Shown here: positions 26,586-35,375 of the stretch, piece after piece
Layout of the letters: every line of letters begins with the position of its first letter
How positions within the stretch are numbered: position 1 is the first letter of the stretch
Assembly: GCA_900469955.1 (NCBI GenBank)
Contig: UBYX01000003.1
Coordinates: 248,001 to 312,000, forward strand
Source of the DNA: Hyphomicrobiales bacterium
GTDB lineage: Bacteria; Pseudomonadota; Alphaproteobacteria; Rhizobiales; Rhizobiaceae
Direction of reading: 5' to 3'
DNA length: 64,000 nucleotides
The notes under the pieces: model-generated
The model's input: only the letters and a program-made list of their open reading frames with translations
Databases searched by the model: none
Told to the model about the DNA's origin: nothing
Position numbers and translations under genes: made by a program

Positions 26586-28234
26586 GCAACGAGCGGCTTT
26601 CGATCGAGCATTTGAGTGTACCGCTACCCCGCGGCGCCGACCGAGCCTTCGCGGTGGAGGACCTGTCGCTTTCGGTTGGCAAAGGCGAGATCCTCTGCAT
26701 CGTCGGCGAGTCCGGTTCCGGAAAGTCGCTGACGGCACTTGCCACAATGGGCCTCCTCCCCCGCAATCTCGGCAAACCTGCAGGCACGGTGATGTTCGAG
26801 GGCAAGGATCTGCTCACCCTCGACCACACGACCCGCCGCGACATTACCGGCCGGCGCATCGCCATGATCTTTCAGGAGCCGACGGCCGCGCTCAACCCGA
26901 TCTTCAAAGTTGGCGAGCAGGTGTCGGAGACATTCCGTATCCACACATCGCTGAGCCAGGCGGAGATCCGCAAGAAGGTCATCGACCTCTTCGGCGAAGT
27001 GCAACTTCCCAATCCCGAGCAGATCTTCCATTCCTATCCGCATCAGCTCTCCGGCGGCCAGTGCCAGCGCGTTATGATAGCCACCGCACTTGCCCTCGAT
27101 CCGTCCGTGCTGATCGCCGACGAACCGACCACTGCGCTCGACGTCACGACCCAGGCGCAGATTCTCAAGCTGATGCTCGAGCTACGGGCGAGGCACGATA
27201 CCGGCATCATCTTCATCACCCATGATTTCGGCGTGGTGGCCGAGATCGCCGACCGCGTCGCGGTCATGCAGATGGGCAAGTTGGTCGAGATCGGCACCCG
27301 CGATGACGTCCTTAACCACCCGAAGGAAGACTATACCCGCCGGCTGCTTGCCGCCGTCCCGACGCTGACCCCCCGAAAGGAACGCGAAGGCCTCGGCCAT
27401 CCCGTGCTGATCGCCCGGAATATCGTCAAGACCTTTACCCGGTCCGGCCTCTTCAGCGGTGGCCGTACCGTGAAGGCGGTGGACGATGTCGATATCACCA
27501 TCCGTCGCGGCGAGACGCTTGGCCTGGTCGGCGAGTCCGGTTCCGGCAAATCGACGCTGGCGCAATGCGTCATCCGCCTCGTGCAGCCTGAAAGCGGCGA
27601 TATCCTGATTTCGGGCGGCGATTTCGCCGGGCTCAATGGCAAGGCGCTGCGTGAAGCGCGCCGCAAGGTGCAGATTGTTTTCCAGGATCCGTACACCGCG
27701 CTCGATCCGCGGCAGAAGATCGGCGATTCCATCGCCGAAGGCCCGGTCATCCACGGGCTTAACCGCAAGGCGGCGATGGCCCGCAGCCTCGACCTGCTCG
27801 AGGCCTGCGGCCTCGACCGCGCCTCGGCGACCCGCTTCCCGCACGAGTTCTCCGGCGGCCAGAGGCAGCGCATCTGCATTGCTCGAGCGCTCGCCGTCGA
27901 GCCGGAACTGCTGATTGCCGACGAGAGCGTCTCGGCGCTTGACGTCTCGGTCCAGGCGCAGGTGCTGAAACTGCTGGCCGACATGCAGGCACGGCTCGGC
28001 TTTGGCATTCTGTTCATCACACACGACCTCAGGGTCGCAAGCCAGATCTGCGACAACATAGCGGTGATGCGCAACGGCCGCATCGTCGAGCGCGGCGATC
28101 CTGCCTCGCTGTTTGGTGCGCCGAAGGAAACCTACACGAAGGAACTGCTCGCTGCCGTGCCCGGCAAGGGCTGGCAGCACCACGCCCTTGAAAACAAAGC
28201 CGGGACGGCAAAATCCCCGGAGGAAACCCCATGA
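26582..28234 (+). CDS. Fused double ABC ATPase (DppD-DppF / GsiA-like)
   Basis: 550 residues with two complete ATPase domains. Domain 1: Walker [11 protein letters not shown], signature LSGGQCQRV, Walker B LIADEP. Domain 2: Walker [11 protein letters not shown], signature FSGGQRQRI, Walker B LIADES. Such fusions occur in peptide and glutathione (GsiA) importers. ATG 26582 overlaps the creatininase-family stop by four bases. The frame extends upstream to 26402, but that part lies in the previous gene. Note serine instead of proline after the second Walker B (ADESVSALD), seen in several such proteins. Confidence 0.93.
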   Translation: MSNERLSIEHLSVPLPRGADRAFAVEDLSLSVGKGEILCIVGESGSGKSLTALATMGLLPRNLGKPAGTVMFEGKDLLTLDHTTRRDITGRRIAMIFQEPTAALNPIFKVGEQVSETFRIHTSLSQAEIRKKVIDLFGEVQLPNPEQIFHSYPHQLSGGQCQRVMIATALALDPSVLIADEPTTALDVTTQAQILKLMLELRARHDTGIIFITHDFGVVAEIADRVAVMQMGKLVEIGTRDDVLNHPKEDYTRRLLAAVPTLTPRKEREGLGHPVLIARNIVKTFTRSGLFSGGRTVKAVDDVDITIRRGETLGLVGESGSGKSTLAQCVIRLVQPESGDILISGGDFAGLNGKALREARRKVQIVFQDPYTALDPRQKIGDSIAEGPVIHGLNRKAAMARSLDLLEACGLDRASATRFPHEFSGGQRQRICIARALAVEPELLIADESVSALDVSVQAQVLKLLADMQARLGFGILFITHDLRVASQICDNIAVMRNGRIVERGDPASLFGAPKETYTKELLAAVPGKGWQHHALENKAGTAKSPEETP

Positions 28235-28908
28235 AAAAATATCACATCGGCCCCGCGCCGAAACAGGTCGATGCCGAACTCATCGCCCGGTTCGAAAGCG
28301 TCGAAGTGGCAACGATCGGCCATTTCCGTCACCGTGGTTTCGTGCATCACTCAATCACCCCGGTTGTCGAACCGGGCAGGACGCTGGTTGGCACGGCGGT
28401 AACAGTGGCTATCCCTGCGACGGACTCCACCCTCCTCCATCATGCGGTTGCCTTTCTGCGCCCGGGTGATTTTCTATTCGTCGACCGGCTCGGCGACGAC
28501 CGACATGCTTGTATCGGCGGCGGTGTCGCCTTCGCTATTAAGACGGCCGGCGCCGTCGGCGTTGCGATCGACGGTCCCTGCACCGATGTAGAAGAGATCA
28601 TCGAAATCGGCCTCCCCTTATGGTCGTCGGGTGTTTCCGGCGTCACCACGCGGCTCAATGATCTCGGTGGCTCGCTCAACCTGCCGATCTCCTGCGGCAA
28701 CGTTCCGGTGCTTCCGGGCGATGTCGTCATCGCTGATGCAAGCGGAATTGTGGTGATCCCAGTCGACGAGGCAGAGGAAGTCGTCGAGGAGGCGATGGCG
28801 CGTCAGGCGCGCGCCGGCCGCAACAAGCACAAGGTCGCAGCTGGCGAAAAGCTTGGTGACTTGTCAGGCGCAAGCCGCCTGGTTGCGGCTGCGCTGGAGC
28901 CAAAATGA
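28231..28908 (+). CDS. RraA-family / HMG-aldolase-like protein
   Basis: 225 residues with the RraA/4-hydroxy-4-methyl-2-oxoglutarate aldolase fold: TLVGTAVTVAIP, then RPGDFLFVD, then AVGVAIDGPCTDVEEI. In active aldolases the last motif contains Arg-Asp (DGxxRD) for metal and substrate binding; here the arginine position is T118 while D119 is kept, so classical aldolase activity is doubtful. ATG 28231 overlaps the ATPase stop by four bases. Its place in a catabolic operon suggests a lyase, hydrolase or isomerase step, but the reaction is unknown. Confidence 0.82.
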   Translation: MKKYHIGPAPKQVDAELIARFESVEVATIGHFRHRGFVHHSITPVVEPGRTLVGTAVTVAIPATDSTLLHHAVAFLRPGDFLFVDRLGDDRHACIGGGVAFAIKTAGAVGVAIDGPCTDVEEIIEIGLPLWSSGVSGVTTRLNDLGGSLNLPISCGNVPVLPGDVVIADASGIVVIPVDEAEEVVEEAMARQARAGRNKHKVAAGEKLGDLSGASRLVAAALEPK

Positions 28909-30455
28909 TGGAAAACCCGCAATACGATCACCTGCGCGTCGAGCGCGGCATCTATCGCAAGGTTGCTGGCGTCAGCGAACGCGGCGTCGTCACCTCCCAG
29001 CACTACGCGGCGGCCGAGGCTGGGGCGGCGGTTCTGTCAGAGGGCGGCAATGCCGTCGACGCTGCCGTGACCGCCGCCTTCACCCTCCAGACCGTCGAAC
29101 CCTGGATGACGAGCCTCGCCGCATGCGGCTACATGCTGGTCGCCCAGCCAGACGGTAAGGTCGAGGTCGTCGAATTCACCGGCCGCGTGCCTTCGTATTT
29201 CGACGAGGAATTCTACAGGCCCGATCCGAACATCAAGACCTTCATCGGCCATCCCGCTTCGATCGACAACCGAAACGTCCGTGGCTTCACCGCTGCTGTC
29301 GTGCCCGGCTGCGTGCGCGGCTTCGCGCAAGCTCTGGAACGTTACGGCACGATCGGCTTCGATCGGGCGCTCCGACCTGCGATCGACCGCGCCCGCACGG
29401 GTATGCATGTCGATTGGCACACGACCTTGGCGATAGCGATCGCCGAGGGCGAGCTCGGGATGGACCCCGGCGCCCGTTCGATCTTTCTGCCGACCGGCCA
29501 TGCGCCGGAACCCGGCTCCACCCTCGCGCTCGATCAGCTCGCCAGGACGCTGGAGCAATTGGCTAACGAAGGCCCAGATTCGCTCTATGGCGGCGTGATT
29601 GGCGAAAGACTGGTCGCCGACCTCAATGCCGGCGGCAGCTCCGTCACATTGGAGGACATGGTCAATTACGCCCCCCTCCTCTACCCCTCCCGAAGCATGC
29701 CATTGCAGGGCAAAACCGTGCACGTGGCAGGGGAAACCAGCGCCGGGCAGCGATTGTTCGACGCGCTTGATTACTTCGACAGGAAGCGTGGCAAAGGCCC
29801 AGTCGACGCTGGTTTCTTCACAGTCATGGCCGAAGCCCTGTGGGACAGTTTCGGCGCCCACCGCAAACGCCTCAACCCAGCGGAGACAACCAATAAGACC
29901 AGCACGACCCAGGTCAACGCCGTCGATCACGAGGGCCGAATGGTAGCGATTACCTTCACTCTACTCAACCGTTTCGGCGCCCGCGCGCTATCGCCTTCGA
30001 CCGGCATTCTTCTCAACAACGGCATGTCCTGGTTCGACCCGACACCCGGTCGGGCAAATTCGCTAACACCGAACGCCTATGCGCAGAGCAACATGTGTCC
30101 GGTGGTGATCACCGACGGAAACGGCACATTCGCCGCCTATGGCGCCGCTGGCGGCAACCAGATAGTGCCGTCGCTCGCCCAGCTTACCGTTATGATCCTG
30201 CATGCCGGCCTCGATATCGAGGAGGCGATGAACGTGCCCCGCATGACGACCGGCCCGCATAGCGACATCATCGTCAATGTGGATATGCCGGCTGAGCAGA
30301 TTGGAGCACTTGAAAAGATCGCTAAGGTGAAACCTGCCGCAGCGGTCGTCTTTCCCCGTCCCTTTGCCGCTCCTGGCATGGTCGGCAGGCGAGGCAGTGC
30401 CTTTGTCGGCATGCCCGACATCACCTATCCCGCCGCCTACGCCGCCACCGCCTGA
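28905..30455 (+). CDS. Gamma-glutamyltransferase family protein
   Basis: 516 residues, Ntn-hydrolase family. The N-terminal GGNAVDAAVTAAFTLQTVEP and the autoprocessing-site region NKTSTTQVNAVDHEG (a threonine becomes the nucleophile of the small subunit) are present, as is the C-terminal PSLAQLTVMILHAGLD. No signal peptide is visible, unlike secreted Ggt, so it probably works in the cytoplasm on an imported gamma-glutamyl or similar amide. Shorter than E. coli Ggt (about 580) and closer to the non-canonical branch. The start overlaps the RraA-family stop. Confidence 0.88.
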   Translation: MMENPQYDHLRVERGIYRKVAGVSERGVVTSQHYAAAEAGAAVLSEGGNAVDAAVTAAFTLQTVEPWMTSLAACGYMLVAQPDGKVEVVEFTGRVPSYFDEEFYRPDPNIKTFIGHPASIDNRNVRGFTAAVVPGCVRGFAQALERYGTIGFDRALRPAIDRARTGMHVDWHTTLAIAIAEGELGMDPGARSIFLPTGHAPEPGSTLALDQLARTLEQLANEGPDSLYGGVIGERLVADLNAGGSSVTLEDMVNYAPLLYPSRSMPLQGKTVHVAGETSAGQRLFDALDYFDRKRGKGPVDAGFFTVMAEALWDSFGAHRKRLNPAETTNKTSTTQVNAVDHEGRMVAITFTLLNRFGARALSPSTGILLNNGMSWFDPTPGRANSLTPNAYAQSNMCPVVITDGNGTFAAYGAAGGNQIVPSLAQLTVMILHAGLDIEEAMNVPRMTTGPHSDIIVNVDMPAEQIGALEKIAKVKPAAAVVFPRPFAAPGMVGRRGSAFVGMPDITYPAAYAATA

Positions 30456-30466
30456 ACGAGGCCCAC

Positions 30467-31333
30467 ATGACCGACCTAACTATCGCCCCCGTCGAGATCG
30501 ACGGCGTCCTTAAGATCATTCCGCCGACGGCACCGGCCGTCCCACTGGTGTTCGACTCTCCGCATAGCGGCCTAACACTGCCGGATTTCGAGCGCATCGC
30601 TTCCGATGAACTGGTGCGCGTTGCCGCCGACACCTATGTGGACGACCTGTTCGGTTTTGCCCCTTCAATCGGAGCTCCGCTGCTGATCGCCCATTTTCCG
30701 CGTAGTTTCCTTGACCTCAACCGGTCGCTGAAGGATGTCGACCTGGAAATGGTGGAGGGCGACTGGCCGCATCCGGTCCGCGACAGCGCATCGGCGCGCC
30801 GGGGCATGGGCATCACCTGGCGTTACGCCTGGGGCGACACGCCCATGTATGGCCGCAAGTTGACAGTCAAGGAGCTGGAAGACCGCATCGACAGCTATTG
30901 GCGGCCCTACCACCGCGAAATCGTCCGGCTCCTGAACGAAACATATGCCGCGTTTGGCAAGGTCTATCATGTCAATTGCCATTCGATGCCGGCAATCGGC
31001 CATGCACTGTCTCCTGACCCGGAGGGCACCGTACGAAAGGACGTGGTTATCGGCGACTACGACGGACAAGCGAGCGAACCGGATTTTGTCAAACTTGTCG
31101 CCGAGACGCTGGAAGGTTTCGGCTATTCGGTCTCGCTAAATGTCCCGTTCAGAGGCGCCGAGCTGGTATCTGCTTACGCAGCACCGGCGGAGAATCGCCA
31201 CAGTATCCAGATCGAGGTTAATCGAAAACTTTATATGGACGAGCACACCCGCGAGAAAAACGCAGGCTATGACGAGCTGCGGACGAATCTCGCAAGACTT
31301 GGTGAAGTCATGCGCGACTATGCGGCGAACTAG
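30467..31333 (+). CDS. N-formylglutamate amidohydrolase family protein
   Basis: 288 residues, PF05013 type. Motifs FDSPHSG near the N-terminus, PRSFLDLNR, VNCHSMP and QIEVNRKLYMD are typical. The classical member hydrolyses N-formyl-L-glutamate to glutamate and formate in histidine degradation, but no hut genes are nearby, and many relatives act on other N-acyl amino acids. ATG 30467 is 12 bases after the gamma-glutamyltransferase gene; last gene of the operon. Together with that enzyme it suggests that glutamate or an N-acylglutamate is an end product. Confidence 0.88.
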   Translation: MTDLTIAPVEIDGVLKIIPPTAPAVPLVFDSPHSGLTLPDFERIASDELVRVAADTYVDDLFGFAPSIGAPLLIAHFPRSFLDLNRSLKDVDLEMVEGDWPHPVRDSASARRGMGITWRYAWGDTPMYGRKLTVKELEDRIDSYWRPYHREIVRLLNETYAAFGKVYHVNCHSMPAIGHALSPDPEGTVRKDVVIGDYDGQASEPDFVKLVAETLEGFGYSVSLNVPFRGAELVSAYAAPAENRHSIQIEVNRKLYMDEHTREKNAGYDELRTNLARLGEVMRDYAAN

Positions 31334-31513
31334 AAGGGCGGTTCGGTTGGCGTGCGTCGGTGACCACCTGACCGATGACGGCTAAGCTGCATTGCTACGC
31401 CTACTCGGAGTCAAAAGTACGGGTTGATGTGCGGTGGCCATCACGTTCAATCGATCTGGCGGGCTCTCCCTCCAGGTTGTATATCCTTGAACGATGGAAC
31501 CGAGGATGATGAT

Positions 31514-31540
31514 TGAGTGGCACTTCGGGCGCTGATTGAA
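31514..31540. repeat. Possible IS21-type end remnant
   Basis: GAGTGGCACTTCGGGCGCTGATTGA resembles the segment at 20671-20695 (GGTGAATTTTGGACGCTGATTGA), with the last ten bases identical. Such repeats are common at ends of rhizobial IS21-like elements; no transposase gene is near either copy. Confidence 0.25.
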
Positions 31541-31571
31541 GCGCTGGATTTGTGAGGCTGCGGCAGAAACA

Positions 31572-32501
31572 ATGGACACAGGTGTTGGCGTGACTGACAA
31601 CGAGGCCTTGGGCCATCTTCCCGAGCGTAAGCGTCGTGAGCTTTCGCGTGCCCTGAAGATCATCTTCGAGGAGTTCGATGCCGCGCAGCAGTCAAAGCTT
31701 TCGGAAAAACAGAAGGCCGGGCGGATCCTCAAGGTCATTCTATTTGGTTCGTACAGCCGAGGCGGCTGGGTTGAGGATCATAAAAGCGGTTATCGCTCCG
31801 ACTACGATATTCTCGTCGTCGTTAACATGCACAGCGTCGGTGAGGAAAACGAGCTGTGGCACGACGTGTCCGATCACTTCCTGCGCGAGTTGTTGGTGAC
31901 GAAGAAGATCGAGACGCCGGTTAATGTCATCGTTCACACGCTGCAGGACGTGAACGATCAGCTGGCTCGAGGTAGGCCGTTCTTCATCGACATTATCCGC
32001 GACGGTATCCTACTCTATGAGAAGGAAGGGCATCCGTTTGTGGCGCCGAAGCCACTTACTGCAGAGGATGCAAAGACGGAAGCTAAAGGCTATTTTGATC
32101 ATTGGTTCCCGAGTGCATCGAGGCGCGTGGAGGCTGCGGAAGAAGGGTTTCGCAAACACTATTGGAATGATGCCGCCTTCGATCTCCACCAAGCAACCGA
32201 ACGCCTCTATCACTGCCTCCTTCTTGTACTCACTCTCTACAGCCCGAAATCACATCGGCTGAAATCACTGCGATCATCCGCAGAAAGACAGGAGCCGCGC
32301 ATGATCGAGGCATGGCCCCGGGACACCAAGTTTGCGCGGCGTTGTTTTGAGCGGCTCGATCGTGCCTATGTCGATGCGCGATATTCCCCGCACTACGAAA
32401 TCACCGAGGAAGAGCTCCGTTGGCTGGTCGAACGGATCCACGTGCTCCAGGAACTTGTCGAGCAGATCTGCAAGGAAAAGCTGGAAGGGCCAGCATCCTG
32501 A
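31572..32501 (+). CDS. Nucleotidyltransferase-HEPN fusion protein
   Basis: About 309 residues. The N-terminal half is a MNT-type nucleotidyltransferase with LFGSYSRGGW and SDYDILVVV (G59, S60, D77, D79). The C-terminal half (from about residue 165) is a HEPN domain ending in the Arg-Tyr-x-x-His-like segment DARYSPHYEITEEEL. Separate MNT and HEPN proteins form toxin-antitoxin pairs; this single-chain form is widespread in proteobacteria and its role is not settled. ATG 31572 is the first ATG; a GTG 18 bases later is possible, and no strong ribosome site decides. Start of the accessory stretch. Confidence 0.85.
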   Translation: MDTGVGVTDNEALGHLPERKRRELSRALKIIFEEFDAAQQSKLSEKQKAGRILKVILFGSYSRGGWVEDHKSGYRSDYDILVVVNMHSVGEENELWHDVSDHFLRELLVTKKIETPVNVIVHTLQDVNDQLARGRPFFIDIIRDGILLYEKEGHPFVAPKPLTAEDAKTEAKGYFDHWFPSASRRVEAAEEGFRKHYWNDAAFDLHQATERLYHCLLLVLTLYSPKSHRLKSLRSSAERQEPRMIEAWPRDTKFARRCFERLDRAYVDARYSPHYEITEEELRWLVERIHVLQELVEQICKEKLEGPAS

Positions 32502-33211
32502 TAACTTAGGCTAGGTTCAGCCGAGGCTCACTCCTGGATGCGAAACGTCACAAAAACACGTGGTGACAATCGTTTACATGGGCTGCCTTATACAGCGGCG
32601 ACAGCGCTGCTGACGAGAGCCAGTGCTAGGACCGAAAGCCGTCTCAAGAGTTGGAGACTTAAGCTGCGCGAGCGACATGGCTTTAAGCGGGCCTCTGTTG
32701 CCGTCGCCCGAAACTCGGGTAATCATACTCAGCATGGTCAAGACGCGAGAAGTGTTTAACGCATGGGCTGGCGCGGCCATATAGGAGACGCTCAGCGCTC
32801 GTCCCTCAGCGTGCCATGTACCTTTGCGCGTCTCTGCTGCGGTCGTGGGGAGGGTCATTCCTCTTTCGCTGGCTGTAGCTTGTTGAGACTGTGTCTCGGA
32901 CATTAGTCTAGGAAGATCCCACCTGCGAAGACCATTGCGCGGCGACATTGTCGACCGCAAAGACAACCCTACGCCCAGCACTGGACAGCTCCGACGCCAC
33001 GGCCGTAATGGTAGACCATTCAATCAGTTAAGTCGTTGCCTCTCTCGCAAGCCGGCAGGGGAATTGCATGCTTACACCAAGTTGACGGATGGAATGCGTT
33101 TGGACAACCAGCATAGTCACAAAAGGGTCGTGGCATTGCGGGTATCACACATTGTCGCCATGAACCCGCGAGGGCGCGTCTCATGGGATCGTGAAAACCC
33201 GGGAAGCCCGT
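32502..33211. other. Stretch without a recognised gene
   Basis: A 149-codon minus-strand frame (32574-33023) is open but has no family feature I recognise and no good ribosome site. Otherwise nothing is seen. Probably decayed mobile DNA. Confidence 0.4.
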
Positions 33212-34177
33212 ATGAGCATTGCCGCATCCTACCTCTATCGCGACGGACGGCGAGTTGAGGCCGTACCAATCGAGGCTGTTTCCATTCCGGCGGTGGACAA
33301 CGAGTTCATCTGGATAGGACTGCACAAGCCCATTCGGGAAGAACTCCTTCTACTGCAAAGCAGATTTGGTCTTCACGAACTCTCGGTCGCTGATGCTCTC
33401 AGTTCTCTGCAAATGCCGAAGCTCAGCGTTTATGACGACCAATTGTTCGTTATTGCAAAGACGGCTCAGCTTGAAGCCGACCACATCACCTATGGCGAAA
33501 CGGCAATTTTCGTCGGCAAGCGCTATATCATAACCGTCCGCAACGGGTCGGAGCGGGGACACAGAGAACTGCGCGGCAGGCTGGAAACATCGCCGCAGAC
33601 GCTCCGCCATGGCACCGACTACATTCTGCATGCCCTTCTCGATTTCATCATCGACGGCTATCTTCCCATTGTGCGCACGATCGAAGATTCGGTTCTCGAC
33701 ATGGAAAAAAAGATGCTCGACGCTTTTCTTGATCGCAACCAGATCAAGCGCATTTTCAAGTTGCGACGTGAAGTTATCCTGTTTCAGCGAGTGCTGGACG
33801 CGATGCTGGACCTCTGCGGAAAACTCTACCATCTCGACCTCCCGTCGCTCGACCGGGAAGCAAAACCCTATTTTCGTGACGCGCTTCAGCACATGCATCG
33901 CGTCGAAACCATGGTTGCAAGCTTGCGCGACGTGATCACCTCGGTTTTCGAGGCAAGCAATCTGCTTGAGCAACAAAGACAGGGCACAATCACCAGGCAG
34001 CTCGCGGCCTGGGCCGCCATCCTCGCGGTTCCGACGGCGATCGCCGGCATCTACGGCATGAACTTCGACAACATGCCGGAGTTGAAAACCAGGTACGGCT
34101 ATTTTGTCGCCTTGGGAGCTATTAGCCTTTTGTGCATTGCACTTTTCATCCGCTTTAAACGAGCCCGCTGGATATGA
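33212..34177 (+). CDS. corA: CorA-family magnesium/divalent cation transporter
   Basis: About 321 residues. The C-terminus has two membrane segments with the GMN selectivity motif (AGIYGMNFDNMPE) between them, and the long cytoplasmic domain has the helical stretch DSVLDMEKKMLDAFLDRNQ. The protein ends in basic residues (RFKRARWI) as usual. ATG 33212 is preferred; a GTG at 33191 is in frame. ZntB-like members also have GMN, so zinc export cannot be excluded. Confidence 0.9.
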   Translation: MSIAASYLYRDGRRVEAVPIEAVSIPAVDNEFIWIGLHKPIREELLLLQSRFGLHELSVADALSSLQMPKLSVYDDQLFVIAKTAQLEADHITYGETAIFVGKRYIITVRNGSERGHRELRGRLETSPQTLRHGTDYILHALLDFIIDGYLPIVRTIEDSVLDMEKKMLDAFLDRNQIKRIFKLRREVILFQRVLDAMLDLCGKLYHLDLPSLDREAKPYFRDALQHMHRVETMVASLRDVITSVFEASNLLEQQRQGTITRQLAAWAAILAVPTAIAGIYGMNFDNMPELKTRYGYFVALGAISLLCIALFIRFKRARWI

Positions 34178-34239
34178 CGAGCTTCATTCGCAAGGTTCGG
34201 GGCGTACGCATAATCGCCTGACATCGATGGCCGCAGGGT

Positions 34240-35262
34240 TCACTTTTCGCCGTTCGCCAGCACCTCTTTTCGCACCCGACGAGGCAGCAGCGATTTAAAC
34301 TTGCGCCACATGGGCGAAATGCCGTAGCCGACGATGGGAATTGCCACCAAACCGGCAACTATACCCACCAAACCTGATCCTGCGGCCTCGACAATCCATC
34401 TCAGCACGGACGCCAGGGCAGGAATGGCATGTGCAGTCGCCTCTCCGGCATGGTGAATCACATGCACAAGGCCGCTGGCGCCATAACTTTCGAGGCCATG
34501 AACGATGATGCCGCCACCGACCCAGATCATCGCGGCCGTTCCCACGATACCAAGTGCTTTTAAAAAATAGGGCATGCCTGAGACAAGCCCTCTGCCGGTC
34601 GCACGTAACACGGCGCCCACCGGTGCCGGCATCTGCACGCGCGCCAGCATCAGACCTAGATCATCGGCCTTCACGATAAGCGCTACGCCGCCATAGACCA
34701 GCACTGTTATGCCCAATCCGACCGCAGCAAGGATGAGCGCCTGCATGTAGACGCTGCCTGGCGGCAGGGCAGCGAGCGTAATCGCCATGATTTCAGCCGA
34801 CAGGATGAAATCCGTCTTGATCGCGCCTGCAACTTTCTCGTCCTCGAGCGACTGGGCGTCGAAACTCGACGTCTCGAGCGTCGATTCATGAGCGTGGGCT
34901 GCATGCGGCAGCACCAGCCCATAGACTTTTTCGGCACCTTCGTAACAGAGAAAGAGACCGCCGATCATTAGCAACGGCGTGATCGCCTGCGGCGCGACAA
35001 TACCTAAGATGAGCGCCGCGGGTAGGAGGACCAGCAACTTGTTCTTCAGCGAACCGAGCGCAATCTTGCCGATAATCGGCAATTCGCGTGCGGCTGAAAA
35101 CCCGGTGACGTAACGGGGCGTGACCGCCGCATCGTCAATGACGACGCCTGCCGCTTTCGCGCCAGCCTTGGCAGCCTGGCCGGCAATATCATCGAGTGAG
35201 GCCGCAGCCACCTTGGCCAATGCCGCGACATCATCAAGAAGGGCGATCAGGCCGACACTCAT
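34240..35262 (-). CDS. DUF808 (YedI-family) membrane protein
   Basis: 340 residues. N-terminus MSVGLIALLDDVAALAKVAA and the segment ARELPIIGKIALGSLKNKL are characteristic of DUF808. About eight membrane segments. ATG at 35260-35262 has GGGAGG 6 bases upstream; the longer frame to 35337 lacks one. Function unknown in the family. Downstream of the Na/phosphate symporter gene on the same strand, 113 bases away. Confidence 0.88.
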   Translation of the reverse strand: MSVGLIALLDDVAALAKVAAASLDDIAGQAAKAGAKAAGVVIDDAAVTPRYVTGFSAARELPIIGKIALGSLKNKLLVLLPAALILGIVAPQAITPLLMIGGLFLCYEGAEKVYGLVLPHAAHAHESTLETSSFDAQSLEDEKVAGAIKTDFILSAEIMAITLAALPPGSVYMQALILAAVGLGITVLVYGGVALIVKADDLGLMLARVQMPAPVGAVLRATGRGLVSGMPYFLKALGIVGTAAMIWVGGGIIVHGLESYGASGLVHVIHHAGEATAHAIPALASVLRWIVEAAGSGLVGIVAGLVAIPIVGYGISPMWRKFKSLLPRRVRKEVLANGEK

Positions 35263-35375
35263 TCGAGCCTCCCTCGGCAGGAGAGATTGCACAGCAACGG
35301 GCAGCCCGTCCTTTAAAGCAAACGTGGCATCGTCCACCGGAAGATGCCACGCACAGGTCTTGGCGGCAATGGCCG

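Noticed and set aside
28231-28908. Calling this an RNase E inhibitor (RraA)
   Set aside because: Operon context is catabolic and the family is mostly metabolic outside gammaproteobacteria; the name only reflects the fold.
32574-33023. 149-codon minus-strand reading frame
   Set aside because: No recognisable domain, no good ribosome site and a composition typical of high-GC antisense frames; kept only as part of a gene-free stretch.
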